In this document: piece after piece, positions 41,010 through 49,615 of the stretch
How the letters are laid out: each line of letters starts with the position of its first letter
Numbering within the stretch: position 1 is the first letter of the stretch
From: Paenibacillus tyrphae
GTDB lineage: Bacteria; Bacillota; Bacilli; Paenibacillales; NBRC-103111
Length of the DNA: 64,000 bases
Assembly: GCF_000722545.1 (NCBI RefSeq)
Contig: NZ_JNVM01000014.1
Coordinates: 1 to 64,000, forward strand
Direction: 5' to 3'
Made by a program: the position numbers and the translations under genes
The notes under the pieces: generated by a model
Told to the model about the DNA's origin: nothing
Database searches by the model: none
Seen by the model: only the letters and a program-made list of their open reading frames with translations

Positions 41010-42092
41010 TTATTGCGTTACTTCGCGGTTCCAGCGGTCGATCCACCCCTTGAGGTTCTGGTTGACGAATTTCATATCCAGCTTGCGCAGCTTGTTTACC
41101 ACGTCCGCGCCGTACGTAATGCCTTGCGCTTCTTCCGGCTTGAGCTGCAGCGTCGTATTTACCGGCGAATCGATTTTGGACTTGGCCGATTTCTCCTGCA
41201 CTTCCTTGCTCAGGTGCCAGTTGATGAAATCTTCCGCGAGCTGCTTGTTTTTGCTGCCCTTCACAACGTTCACCGTATTCATGATCGCGTATGCGCCTTC
41301 CTGCGGCGTAACGAACTTCGTATCCGGCACGGCGGCCTTCAAGTCCTTCACGTACATTTCCATGATCGGTCCGGCGGCGATTTCGCCTTGGGCGAACATG
41401 TTCACGAACTCCGACGTTTGGCCGTAGTATTTCACGACGCTTTTATTCAGCGTCTTCAGCTTCGCGAACGCTTGATCCGCGTTGAACGTCGAGCTGCCGG
41501 CTACGGTCGAAGCCGCATCCAGAATCATCGGGCCGCTGGTCGACGTAATGTTCGGAAGCGTCAGCTTCTTCGCCAGCTCAGGGCTCCACAGATCGCTCCA
41601 CGATTTAATTTCCTTGCCCGCCGCTTTCGGGTTATAGGCGATGCCGAATTGGCCGATCGTATAAGCCGGACCATAGTCCTCGCCGAGCGGCGCTTTGGCG
41701 ATGTCGTAAATATCCTTCAGGTTCGTGATGCGGCTGCGGTCGATTTTCTCGAACAGCCCCGCTTCGATACCCTGCTGCGCGTAATAGTCCGAGAGATAGA
41801 TCAGATCGACGTTCGAGCTGCCCTGCTTCACTTTATTCAGGCGTTCGGCGTTGTTGCCGATTTCCAGTACGATCTTCACGTTATGCTCTTTCTCGAAAGG
41901 CGCGTATACTTCTTTCTTGAAGAAATCCTCAGAGAAGCCCCAGGTGGAAATGACCAGCTTGGTCGGCTCTCCACCGCCCGTTCCCGGCGCTGCGCCCTGC
42001 TCTTTGTTTCCTCCCGCTTGGCCGCATCCGGACAATGCCAATCCAATCAGCGAAACGGAAAGCAAGCTGCGAATCATTCGTTTTTTCATCAT
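41010..42092 (-). CDS. ABC transporter solute-binding lipoprotein (PotD-like)
   Basis: The substrate-capturing lipoprotein of the importer, 360 residues. The signal peptide ends in the lipobox LALSGC (Cys near residue 23), followed by a Gly/Gln-rich linker. The mature part starts LVISTWGFSEDFFKKEVYAP, with NVDLIYLSDYY and KSWSDLWSPELAKKL, patterns of the PotD/spermidine-type binding fold (SBP_bac_1/8 clan). It is the first gene of the operon; a promoter with TATACT lies about 75 bases upstream on the minus strand. Which ligand it binds is not decided by sequence; the operon suggests nucleosides or purine bases. Confidence 0.9.
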   Translation of the reverse strand: MMKKRMIRSLLSVSLIGLALSGCGQAGGNKEQGAAPGTGGGEPTKLVISTWGFSEDFFKKEVYAPFEKEHNVKIVLEIGNNAERLNKVKQGSSNVDLIYLSDYYAQQGIEAGLFEKIDRSRITNLKDIYDIAKAPLGEDYGPAYTIGQFGIAYNPKAAGKEIKSWSDLWSPELAKKLTLPNITSTSGPMILDAASTVAGSSTFNADQAFAKLKTLNKSVVKYYGQTSEFVNMFAQGEIAAGPIMEMYVKDLKAAVPDTKFVTPQEGAYAIMNTVNVVKGSKNKQLAEDFINWHLSKEVQEKSAKSKIDSPVNTTLQLKPEEAQGITYGADVVNKLRKLDMKFVNQNLKGWIDRWNREVTQ

Positions 42093-42204
42093 CGTTCTTC
42101 ATCCTCCAGTAGGAAACATCCCTGTATCCATGATTTAAGTTTTGTAGAAACGTTTAGCAGTATACTCTCATCGGTATCGGTTCTTCTTGCATTTTATTTA
42201 AAAA

Positions 42205-42255
42205 AGAAAAAACGCCCTTAAATAGAAATAAATCTTCTAAGTAAGAGCGCTTTTT
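42205..42255 (-). terminator. Rho-independent terminator
   Basis: On the minus strand CGCTCTTA ... TTAGA pairs with TCTA ... TAAGGGCG (one G-U), followed by TTTTTTC. It separates the DUF2294 gene from the purine-salvage operon. Confidence 0.7.
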
Positions 42256-42336
42256 CTTCGTAAACAAAGATAAGCGGCATCTATGGCAATGCATGCGGTC
42301 CGCTCGATGATAGATCAACGCCGCGGCTCCGGCCTG

Positions 42337-42684
42337 TTATTTCGGTTCGTGCAGAATCACGTTCGTTATCGCCCACTGCGTCGCCGGGTCGTAATCCCTT
42401 AGCAGCGCTTCGATCTCCAGCCCGAACTCCTGCTCCAGCTTCTCGCGAAGCTTCTTCTTATAGATCGAAGACATGTAGAAGTCGACCTCGTGCTTCAGCG
42501 TAGGCGCCTCGCCTTCGAGCGCATCCGAGCGCGGCGAACGACGATGCTTCGCATAATACGTGATGATCCGGTCGTCGATTGTAACCCGCAGCAATGTCGT
42601 TCCGAAGCCGAACAAGCTCTTCGAGATTTCGTTGTACAGGTGGCACAGCTTCTTTTTATTTTCATTCGTGTCGATCAGGGGCAT
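42337..42684 (-). CDS. DUF2294-family protein
   Basis: A 115-residue cytoplasmic protein of unknown function. The family pattern LYNEISKSLFGFGTTLLRVT is at about 16-35, followed by ITYYAKHRRSP, and a C-terminal half with the helix KKLREKLEQEFGLEIEALL. No catalytic residues are known for this family. The gene is alone, with a terminator downstream. The ATG follows a weak ribosome site (GGTGA). The assignment rests on remembered family patterns. Confidence 0.7.
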   Translation of the reverse strand: MPLIDTNENKKKLCHLYNEISKSLFGFGTTLLRVTIDDRIITYYAKHRRSPRSDALEGEAPTLKHEVDFYMSSIYKKKLREKLEQEFGLEIEALLRDYDPATQWAITNVILHEPK

Positions 42685-42856
42685 TCGTTCACCTTCAAGA
42701 GCAACCGGCTTTTTGTGACGCGACGTAGTTTAATAATACATAAGAATTTACGTTTCTGCAAGCGATTGTTCGGATTTTTTGCCACTAAAAACGATTTGAA
42801 ATGCCTTTAATTAGAAAAAAATAGTCATTTTCCGAATAAGAGGTTGGTCGGAATAG

Positions 42857-42915
42857 CAAAAAAGCCGTCATCCCGCCGAAACTCGCGCTCCATGACGCTT
42901 GCTCCGGCGGGAGCG
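42857..42915 (-). terminator. Terminator of deacetylase gene
   Basis: On the minus strand CCCGCCG and CGGCGGG arms are followed by ATGACGGCTTTTTT. Confidence 0.65.
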
Positions 42916-42963
42916 GCCCCCGCTCGGTATGGGCCGTACCCTCGGCCAATCGGCCCGTCACCG

Positions 42964-43743
42964 CTAGTAAGACTTGAGCGTCAGCTGGTCCAGGCTCTTG
43001 AATTCGTAGCCCTGCTGTCGGGCGCCGTCGATGATTCTTGCCAGCGCGTCCGCGTTATCCTTGGATACCGTGTGCAGCAGGATCACAGCTCCGGGGTGAA
43101 GCTGGGCCATGACTTGGTTGTAGGCGTAGTCGGCCCCTTTTTGCGCCCTCGTATCCCAGTCCTTATACGCGACCGACCAGAATACGCTCGTATACCCGAG
43201 CTCCTTGCTAACCGCTAGGCTGCGGTCGTTAAAAATGCCCCGCGGCGGGCGCAGGTAGATCATCGTCTGCCGTCCGGTAATTTGCGCCGCATCCGCTTTT
43301 ACCTTTTCCAGCTCGTCCTTGATTTTGTCGCTCGAAATCTGGGTCATGTCGGGATGGCTCCACGAATGATTGCCGATCAGGTGGCCTTCAGCCGCCATGC
43401 GCCGCAGCAGCTCCGGCTGATCCTTGATGTAATGCCCGGTGACGAAGAAGATCGCGGGGACCTTCTTTTCCTTCAGCACGTCGAGCACGCGGGCGGTATA
43501 CCCGTTCTCGTAGCCGTTATCGAAGGTGAGATACAGCTCCTTCTGCGTCGTATCCCCGAGAAAAATAGCCCCATGCTTCTCCACAATGGGCTTGAAGCCT
43601 TCTTCGTTGATGGAGGGACGGCTGCCGTTCTTGCTCTTCTTGAATCCGAAATGATAGGCGCCGTCCCCTGTGGCAGCCGCTTGGACCGGGAGGGCCGCCA
43701 GCAGACCGGCCAGCAGGATGGTGGCAATTGCGATACGTTTCAA
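42964..43743 (-). CDS. pdaA: Delta-lactam-forming polysaccharide deacetylase, PdaA type
   Basis: A secreted peptidoglycan N-acetylmuramic-acid deacetylase needed to make the muramic delta-lactam of the spore cortex. The protein has 259 residues with a signal peptide (1-22, ending VQAAA). The NodB domain carries motif 1 as TFDNGYENGY (Asn in place of the second Asp, as in PdaA), motif 2 HSWSHPD, motif 3 RPPRG and motif 5 LLHT. The segment YHFGFKKSKNG before the domain is specific to the PdaA group. It is monocistronic. This gene supports a spore-forming host. Confidence 0.9.
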   Translation of the reverse strand: MKRIAIATILLAGLLAALPVQAAATGDGAYHFGFKKSKNGSRPSINEEGFKPIVEKHGAIFLGDTTQKELYLTFDNGYENGYTARVLDVLKEKKVPAIFFVTGHYIKDQPELLRRMAAEGHLIGNHSWSHPDMTQISSDKIKDELEKVKADAAQITGRQTMIYLRPPRGIFNDRSLAVSKELGYTSVFWSVAYKDWDTRAQKGADYAYNQVMAQLHPGAVILLHTVSKDNADALARIIDGARQQGYEFKSLDQLTLKSY

Positions 43744-44015
43744 GGGTTGGGCTCACTCCTTCTTGTTTTTGTCAGCTAGGAGTCATTATCCCTCGTCCCC
43801 TGAAAAATATGTGTCTTTTCCCAAGGAAACCGCTATGAAGCAGACGGTCCGGTTTTAGTGAAACTAATGATCGATCGGTCTCGTCCATAACATGTAAATA
43901 TTTACTGCATACTCCCCCGACATGAAACTCATATACTACTCCAAAAAAATAAAAAGCCACGATTTACGTGACTCAGAATGTCGAGAAAGTGGTGTTTGAC
44001 TGAAATAGAGAAACA

Positions 44016-44150
44016 TACGGAGGTGGGGTATCTGCTGGAGGAGCGATAGCGTTCGCCTTTGTCTGCGGGAAATATCCGCTGCTTAGCGGCTTCAATAAAA
44101 ATTTCCTGCAGACAACAGCCGACCGGAAGTAGATACCCCACCCCCTCGTA
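44016..44150. repeat. Nested palindromic element
   Basis: The outer arms TACGGAGGTGGGGTATCT and AGATACCCCACCccCTCGTA enclose TTTGTCTGCGGGAAAT / ATTTCCTGCAGACAA and, innermost, CCGCTgcttAGCGG. The element is about 135 bases, with no ORF, between pdaA and the sugar operon end. It looks like an intergenic REP- or MITE-like palindrome. Confidence 0.6.
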
Positions 44151-44225
44151 CACCTCTATTACCTCAACTGACCGCTTTCTCAACAGGCTCGTTTCATGGA
44201 GACAATGTTCTTGTCTTTCCTATCC

Positions 44226-45566
44226 TTACAACACGGCGTTCCCCCGGAGCAGCCGCTCCTGCAGCAGCTTCACGTCCAGCTCGCGGGCAGGCACGTCGAT
44301 CGCGCAGGCAAGTGCCGCCGCCGTACCGGCCGCCTCCCCGGTGGCCATGCAGCTCGGGGTCAGGCGTGTCGTCGCCAGCGCTTCATGCGTCGTCGAGATG
44401 CACCGGCCGGCCGCGAGCAGGTTATCCAGTCCCTGCGCGATCAAGCTGCGGTACGGGATGTCGTATGCGCCGCTGCCCTTAATAAAAGCGGACGTTACGC
44501 CTTTCCCCGACGGATCGTGGAGATCGATCGGATAGCCGCTGCGGGCGATCGCGTCGTCGAAACGCCGCCCTTCGAGCACGTCTTCGATCGACAAGCGATA
44601 CAGCCCGTCGATGCGCCGCGTCTCGCGGATGCCGATCTGCGCGCCGACCGACGAGATGGAAGCTTTGGCGAAGCCGGGAATGCTCTTTTGCAAAAATTCG
44701 GCCATCATAAGCACTTGCTTGCGGCCGATCGCTTCCGCCAGCGTCAAGTCCTCGACGCTTGTGCCGTCCAGTCCCTGCACCCGGGTGCAATTCACCAGCA
44801 CTTCGTCCTCGGCCGGGCCGGTGAAGAACAGCACCTGGTCGCGGTTAATCGGGACTTGGCCCGCTTTCCATTCGGCGTAGAAACCGGATACGCCGGTAAG
44901 CGGAAGGCGGTCGAGCTCGGCAAACGGCGTTTTGTGATAAAAGTTAGCCGGATTGTCGATCATCGCCTGCCGGACTGCTTCCAGATCGACGCCGCGCATA
45001 CGGAATTTCATCGTCATCGGCTGCGTGCGCTGATCCTCCTCCCTGCCTTTCAAGGTCGGCGCTCCGGCCAGGTGCGCGACGTCGGCATCGCCTGACGTGT
45101 CAACGAACATGCGTCCGCGCACGTCGATCCGGCCCGATTTGCCGGACAGCGATACGGAACGGATCTTGCCGCCTTCCACTTGAACCTCGTCCGCAAAGCT
45201 GTGGGCTAGCAGCTTCACGCCTGCTTCCTGGAGCATATCCACCGCGAGCACTTTGAAAATTTCCGGATGATACGGCGTTACCGAATAGACGAATCCGACC
45301 GTATCGCGCAGATGTCCCGGAGATCCGCCCCGTTCGATCAGCCGGTCGACGATCTCCTGCGCCAGCCCCCTGATCACTTGCTCGCCCTGCTCTGTATGAA
45401 ACGTCATCCACGGGTAGACCGAGGCTGCCGTAGACATGCCGCCCAAAAATCCGTACCGTTCGATCAGCACGGTACTCGCGCCCTGGCGCCCCGCGGCAAT
45501 GGCAGCGGCGATCCCGGCCGGGCCTCCGCCAACGACAACGACATCCGCTTCAAGCGTATGCTTCAT
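44226..45566 (-). CDS. FAD-dependent oxidoreductase (FAD_oxidored-like)
   Basis: A 446-residue flavoprotein. The dinucleotide-binding motif VVVGGGPAGIAAAIAA lies at residues 10-25, followed by the ERYGFLGGMST stretch characteristic of the FAD-dependent oxidoreductase group often found in sugar-catabolic clusters. DTSGDADVAHLAG (about 156-168) and the C-terminal NLLAAGRCISTTHEAL with RLTPSCMATGEAAGTAAAL complete the FAD site. The substrate is unknown; the family oxidises sugars or sugar-like hydroxyls. It is the last gene of a minus-strand operon with a sugar ABC transporter, 42 bases after the second permease. Confidence 0.9.
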   Translation of the reverse strand: MKHTLEADVVVVGGGPAGIAAAIAAGRQGASTVLIERYGFLGGMSTAASVYPWMTFHTEQGEQVIRGLAQEIVDRLIERGGSPGHLRDTVGFVYSVTPYHPEIFKVLAVDMLQEAGVKLLAHSFADEVQVEGGKIRSVSLSGKSGRIDVRGRMFVDTSGDADVAHLAGAPTLKGREEDQRTQPMTMKFRMRGVDLEAVRQAMIDNPANFYHKTPFAELDRLPLTGVSGFYAEWKAGQVPINRDQVLFFTGPAEDEVLVNCTRVQGLDGTSVEDLTLAEAIGRKQVLMMAEFLQKSIPGFAKASISSVGAQIGIRETRRIDGLYRLSIEDVLEGRRFDDAIARSGYPIDLHDPSGKGVTSAFIKGSGAYDIPYRSLIAQGLDNLLAAGRCISTTHEALATTRLTPSCMATGEAAGTAAALACAIDVPARELDVKLLQERLLRGNAVL

Positions 45567-45608
45567 TTTGCGTCTCTCTCCTTCATCTTTCTTGTACCGA
45601 ACGCCGCT

Positions 45609-46466
45609 TTATTCTTTTAATCCCGTCATCGCAACGCCTTCAATGAACTGCTTCTGCGCGAAAAAGAACACAACAAGCAGCGGCAGCGTCGCCATAACCG
45701 AAGCGCTCATCAGATGATGCCACGCGGTCCCGGCCTCGTCGGTGAACAAGGACAAGGCGAGCGGCAGCGTCATCAGCATCCGGTCGTTGATGAAAATCAG
45801 CGGATCGAAAAAATCGTTCCAACACGTCAAAAAGGTAAAAATGACCAAAGTGGCAATCGCCGGTCTCGCAAGCGGCAGCATAATGCTGGCATAAATCCGC
45901 AGGCGCGAGCAGCCGTCGATCATCGCTGCTTCTTCCAACTCCTTCGGAATGCCGAGGAAAAATTGCCGCATAATGAAGACGCCGAACACCCCGCCCGCCC
46001 CGAAGATCGGCAGCACGATCAGCGGCAAATGCGTGTTCAGGAACCCGATTTCCCGCATGAACAAAAACATCGGAATCGCCGTCACTTCGTTCGGAATCAT
46101 CATCGTGCTGAGCAGCAGCAGAAACACGAGATTGCGTCCCCGGAACGGAATGCGGGCGAAGGAATAGCCGGCCAGCGAGGCAAAAAAAGCCGTGCCGGCC
46201 GTCACGACGACGGCAATATAAGCGCTGTTCCAATAAAACAGATGAAACGGAATCGTTCGCAGCACTTCCGCATAATTCGCCCAGCGCACCGGCGAAGGAA
46301 TAAACTCCGGCGGGAAGACGAAGATTTTGGCCGGTTCCTTCAGCGAAGTCGAGACCATCCATACGAACGGGACGATCATGACGGCCGATATGACGGTCAA
46401 CAAGACGTAGTGGAGCGTCAGACCAAGACGCCCGCCGTTCTTTGCGGATAAGGAGTCAGCTCTCAT
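45609..46466 (-). CDS. Carbohydrate ABC transporter permease (MalG-like)
   Basis: The second channel subunit of a sugar importer, 285 residues, with six helices. The EAA loop reads EEAAMIDGCSRLRIYASIML, the form used in the MalG/CUT1 group, and the N-terminus VMIVPFVWMVSTSLKEPAKI is equally typical. It overlaps the partner permease by eleven bases, so translation is coupled. No ATPase is encoded here; CUT1 transporters of this kind in Firmicutes often share a general MsmX-like ATPase. Confidence 0.93.
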   Translation of the reverse strand: MRADSLSAKNGGRLGLTLHYVLLTVISAVMIVPFVWMVSTSLKEPAKIFVFPPEFIPSPVRWANYAEVLRTIPFHLFYWNSAYIAVVVTAGTAFFASLAGYSFARIPFRGRNLVFLLLLSTMMIPNEVTAIPMFLFMREIGFLNTHLPLIVLPIFGAGGVFGVFIMRQFFLGIPKELEEAAMIDGCSRLRIYASIMLPLARPAIATLVIFTFLTCWNDFFDPLIFINDRMLMTLPLALSLFTDEAGTAWHHLMSASVMATLPLLVVFFFAQKQFIEGVAMTGLKE

Positions 46467-47379
46467 GAATAACCCACCTTTTTCTCATCTGCCATTGGAT
46501 CATCGTCAGAATCAGAATAATGACGAACAGCACATAAGCCAGTGCGGACGCGTAACCGAACTCGAACAGCTTGAACGCTTTTTCCCAAATGTAATAGACG
46601 AGCACCTTGGTGCTGCCCGCCGGTCCGCCCTGCGTCATGACGTAGATTTGGCCGAATACTTTAAGCGACCCGATGATCGTCATCATGACCGTAAGAAAAA
46701 TCGTCGGGGTAATCATCGGAACCGTTACCCGGAAGAACGTTGCCGGTTTGCTGGCGCCGTCGATTCTGGCCGCCTCGTAGAGCTGGACGGGCACTTGCTG
46801 CAAGGCAGCGATAAACAGCACCATATTGAGCCCGACATTTTTGAGCACGCTGGTTACGATGACCGCAGGCATGGCCAGCTTCGTATTATAGAGCCACGCC
46901 GGACCTTGGATGCCGATCAGCTGCAGCAGCTGGTTGATAAAGCCCGAATCGGTGGCGAACATGTATTTCCACACGATGGACCAAACGATAAGCGAAGTCA
47001 TGACCGGAATGAACATGACGGTCCGGTACATGCCCATTCCCGGCAGGCTCTTGGACAGCGGCACCGCCAGCAGCAGCGCCAATATGATGTTGAGCGGAAC
47101 CAGACCGGCCGCAAAATAAACGGTATTGCCGAGCACCTTCCAAAATTCGCTATCCGTCAGAATCGTGCGGTAATTGTCCAAGCCCGTAAAGGTGGCCTCG
47201 CCGAGCAGCGGCCAATCCGTCAAGCTCATGTAAAATGCGGTAACGAGCGGAATGAGAAGCAAAGTGACGAAACCGAGCACCATCGGCGCCACGAACAGCC
47301 ACCCGGTTAAGTTGGCCCCCCGGGCCAGCGGATTGGCGGAACGGGCGACTTGAAGCCTGGGCATTGCTGCCATATCCAT
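46456..47379 (-). CDS. Carbohydrate ABC transporter permease (MalF/UgpA-like)
   Basis: The first channel subunit of the importer, 307 residues, with six helices (GWLFVAPMVLGFVTLLLIPL at the start). The EAA loop is YEAARIDGASKPATFFRVTV. The typical TQGGPAGSTKVLVYYIWEKA of CUT1 MalF-type permeases is present. The start may be this ATG or the next one two codons on, because GAGGGGG lies very close. It follows the TIM-barrel-like gene by 30 bases. Confidence 0.92.
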   Translation of the reverse strand: MDMAAMPRLQVARSANPLARGANLTGWLFVAPMVLGFVTLLLIPLVTAFYMSLTDWPLLGEATFTGLDNYRTILTDSEFWKVLGNTVYFAAGLVPLNIILALLLAVPLSKSLPGMGMYRTVMFIPVMTSLIVWSIVWKYMFATDSGFINQLLQLIGIQGPAWLYNTKLAMPAVIVTSVLKNVGLNMVLFIAALQQVPVQLYEAARIDGASKPATFFRVTVPMITPTIFLTVMMTIIGSLKVFGQIYVMTQGGPAGSTKVLVYYIWEKAFKLFEFGYASALAYVLFVIILILTMIQWQMRKRWVIHES

Positions 47380-47409
47380 TCCCCCTCTTCTAGAAGTATG
47401 TGACGTTCG

Positions 47410-48096
47410 TTACCGGTCGATCGCCTCGCGGAAGCCCGCAACGGCCCGGCGAACCTCGTCCGCTTGATTGCCGGTAACGACCGCGCCGATGAGCAATGCC
47501 TTCACGCCGCAATCCACAAGCGACGGGACGTCGTCCGGCACGATTTTTCGTTGGGACGGCACAATGACCGGAAGTCCCGAATGCTGCACGAGCCAGCGGT
47601 ATTTCAACAGGTCGGCGAAACTAAGCGGAGACCCGTACTCTTCCCCCGGAATGACCGATGCTTCCAGGGCGTCGATTCGAAACGGTCCGGCCGCTTCGAT
47701 CAGCCGCAGATCGAACTCGCTGTTGATGGCGAACGTGCGCGCCAGCTTGGGAAAGCGCAGCAGGAAGATCGGCATGTGAAAGGCGTAAATGGAGAAAAAA
47801 TCGAACCCGATGTCCGGCAAGGCTTCAATTTCCTCCGGGTGAATATCCTGAAGCGAGCCTCCCGGAACGATGCCCAGCGGCCCGTCGAACATGCCGCGGA
47901 TGTGCTCGAACGTCTCCCGGTAAGCGGCAAGCGGTCCGAAGCTGTTGCCGCTGGCCCGATGGCTGACATTCATATGCACCTTGACGCCGTCGGCGCCTTC
48001 TTCGATCGCCGCTTTGGCAAGCTGCTCATCGTTCGACGGGAGGCTGACAAACAACTGCAGCTTGTCGCGTTTCCATGCATTTTGCAGACGATTCAT
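47410..48096 (-). CDS. Putative TIM-barrel protein of unknown function
   Basis: A 228-residue cytoplasmic protein. Regular beta-alpha units can be followed: LQLFVSLPSNDEQLAKAAIE, EGADGVKVHMN, GIVPGGSL, FDFFSIYAF, LPVIVPSQRKIV and VKALLIGAVVTG, the last resembling the standard phosphate-binding end of (beta/alpha)8 barrels. No named family was recognised; epimerases or aldolases for a phosphorylated sugar are possible. The ATG is chosen nine bases after GAGGAG; the frame is open 14 codons further upstream without a site. It lies between the solute-binding protein and permease genes, so it probably acts on the imported sugar. Confidence 0.65.
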   Translation of the reverse strand: MNRLQNAWKRDKLQLFVSLPSNDEQLAKAAIEEGADGVKVHMNVSHRASGNSFGPLAAYRETFEHIRGMFDGPLGIVPGGSLQDIHPEEIEALPDIGFDFFSIYAFHMPIFLLRFPKLARTFAINSEFDLRLIEAAGPFRIDALEASVIPGEEYGSPLSFADLLKYRWLVQHSGLPVIVPSQRKIVPDDVPSLVDCGVKALLIGAVVTGNQADEVRRAVAGFREAIDR

Positions 48097-48172
48097 CGTT
48101 GTCGCTCCTCTTCTTGGTTTGCCGCATTCATGAAGCAACGGTCCGTTGCCGAACCGCTGCTCGTCCGTCCCT

Positions 48173-49474
48173 TTATTTTTTCAGCAATGGATTGACTTTA
48201 TCTTCGACCGACTTGAGCACTTTTTCCGGCTCGGCCACTTGGCCGAACAGCTGATCGAAGCCGGCCAAAATTTCCGTGTCAATTTTTTGCCATTGGATAT
48301 GGCCCGGCTGCACCTTCGCTTTCGGCATCTCGTCGATCACCGCTTGCTTGATGATGTCCGGGTCCGGATTGCCCGGCTGCTTCAGGAACGCATCGGAATC
48401 GAGCACCGATTTGCGTGGCGGTACGAAGAAGGTCGCGGTCGCCTGTATGCCTTCCTGGCTTGCGAAAAATTTGAGCAGCTCCTTGGCTTCCTTCGGATGC
48501 TTGGTTTCCTTGAACACCGCGTATCCGGCCTGTCCCATCATCGGCACGCTTCCCTTGGAGCCCGACGGCATCGGCGCGATGCTCCATTTGAAGTCCTTGA
48601 TTGTACGCGCTTTCGAGACATAGCTGTAGTTATCGAAGAACATGCCGATCTTACCGGATTCGAAGCTGACCTGCTCGCCCGCTTTCGGATGCGACTGGTC
48701 GGTAAACATCATAGTTTGCAGCATTTTCAGCGCTTGTACCCCGTACTGGTCGCTCCAGGTGAATTTGCTCATGTCGTCGCTGAACGGCCCGCTGCCGTAA
48801 GACAAGGAATACGAGGCAAGCATGATCCACGTCTTCCAATCCCGGAAAAAGTTCGCGCCGTACGTCTTGCTCGCGCCGGAACCGCTTGAGAGTGTCTTTG
48901 CGGATTTGACGAACTCCTCCCACGTCCATTTGCCCTGCTTCGCCAGCTCGTTCGGCGACGAAAGTCCGGCCTTATCGAACATGTCCTTGTTGTAGAACAT
49001 GACGCTGGGGGGCGTAGAGAACGGCAATCCGTACAGCTTGCTGTCCTTCTGGAACAGCTGCAGAGTCGACGGAATGAAATCCCCGCTGTTGAAAGCCGCG
49101 TCCTTCGTAATGTCCGAGACGTCTTCGAGAATGCCGTTCTGCATAAACTGCGGCACCATGCGTTCCGCTACCCATGCCAGATCCGGCAGCTCCCGGCCGG
49201 CCGCGAGCACGGACATCTTTTGCTGGTATTCCGCGAACGGGATCGAATCGATTTTGACCGTGATGTTCGGATGGGTCTCTCTGAACTTGTCGACCAGCTT
49301 CTGATACACTTCCAAGTGGGCCTGGTTGCCCCAAGTGACGAATTTCAGCTCAACCGGCTTGTCGCCGCCCCCTCCGGCGGCCGGGTTCGCCTTCTCTTCC
49401 GGCTTCCCGCCGCCGCATCCCGCGGAACCGGCCGCCAGCGCCATAACAAGCGTGCCCGTCAGCAACTTCTTCAT
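48173..49474 (-). CDS. Sugar ABC transporter solute-binding lipoprotein
   Basis: A CUT1-type extracellular binding protein of 433 residues. The lipobox is GSAGC (Cys near residue 20), followed by a Gly/Pro/Lys linker, then the SBP_bac_1 fold: LKFVTWGNQAHLEVYQKLVD, HPNITVKIDSIPFAEYQQKM, and LPDLAWVAERMVPQF. The ligand is probably an oligosaccharide, not more precisely known. It is the first gene of the transport operon. A cre-like site covers the predicted promoter, and the YesMN pair lies directly upstream on the same strand. Confidence 0.93.
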   Translation of the reverse strand: MKKLLTGTLVMALAAGSAGCGGGKPEEKANPAAGGGGDKPVELKFVTWGNQAHLEVYQKLVDKFRETHPNITVKIDSIPFAEYQQKMSVLAAGRELPDLAWVAERMVPQFMQNGILEDVSDITKDAAFNSGDFIPSTLQLFQKDSKLYGLPFSTPPSVMFYNKDMFDKAGLSSPNELAKQGKWTWEEFVKSAKTLSSGSGASKTYGANFFRDWKTWIMLASYSLSYGSGPFSDDMSKFTWSDQYGVQALKMLQTMMFTDQSHPKAGEQVSFESGKIGMFFDNYSYVSKARTIKDFKWSIAPMPSGSKGSVPMMGQAGYAVFKETKHPKEAKELLKFFASQEGIQATATFFVPPRKSVLDSDAFLKQPGNPDPDIIKQAVIDEMPKAKVQPGHIQWQKIDTEILAGFDQLFGQVAEPEKVLKSVEDKVNPLLKK

Positions 49475-49520
49475 GGTATCCCCCCGTTTTGTAATGGATC
49501 AATTGCTAGCTTTATTATAT

Positions 49521-49534
49521 TGAAAGCGTTATCG
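49521..49534. promoter_or_regulatory. cre-like site (CcpA) over operon promoter
   Basis: TGAAAGCGTTATCG matches the catabolite-responsive element consensus TGWAARCGYTWNCW except at the last base. It lies in the spacer just upstream of a minus-strand TATAAT, so CcpA binding would repress the sugar operon. Regulation is inferred. Confidence 0.55.
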
Positions 49535-49615
49535 CGAAAAAATCACGCGGCGTTTAGATTTAGTATGTTATTTTTGGAACTGACAGCCGGGAGCCGTTCG
49601 GCCTAGACGAAAGTC

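Noticed and set aside
42143..42158. cre-like site TGTAGAAACGTTTAGC before the purine operon
   Set aside because: It has at least three mismatches to the cre consensus; the AAACGTTT core is only a chance palindrome.
42093..42200. Possible purine riboswitch before the nucleoside-salvage operon (a GTTTCTAC stretch is present on the minus strand)
   Set aside because: The paired P1 ends, the TATAA side and the GACTAT side of the purine aptamer are missing, and no P2/P3 stems can be drawn.
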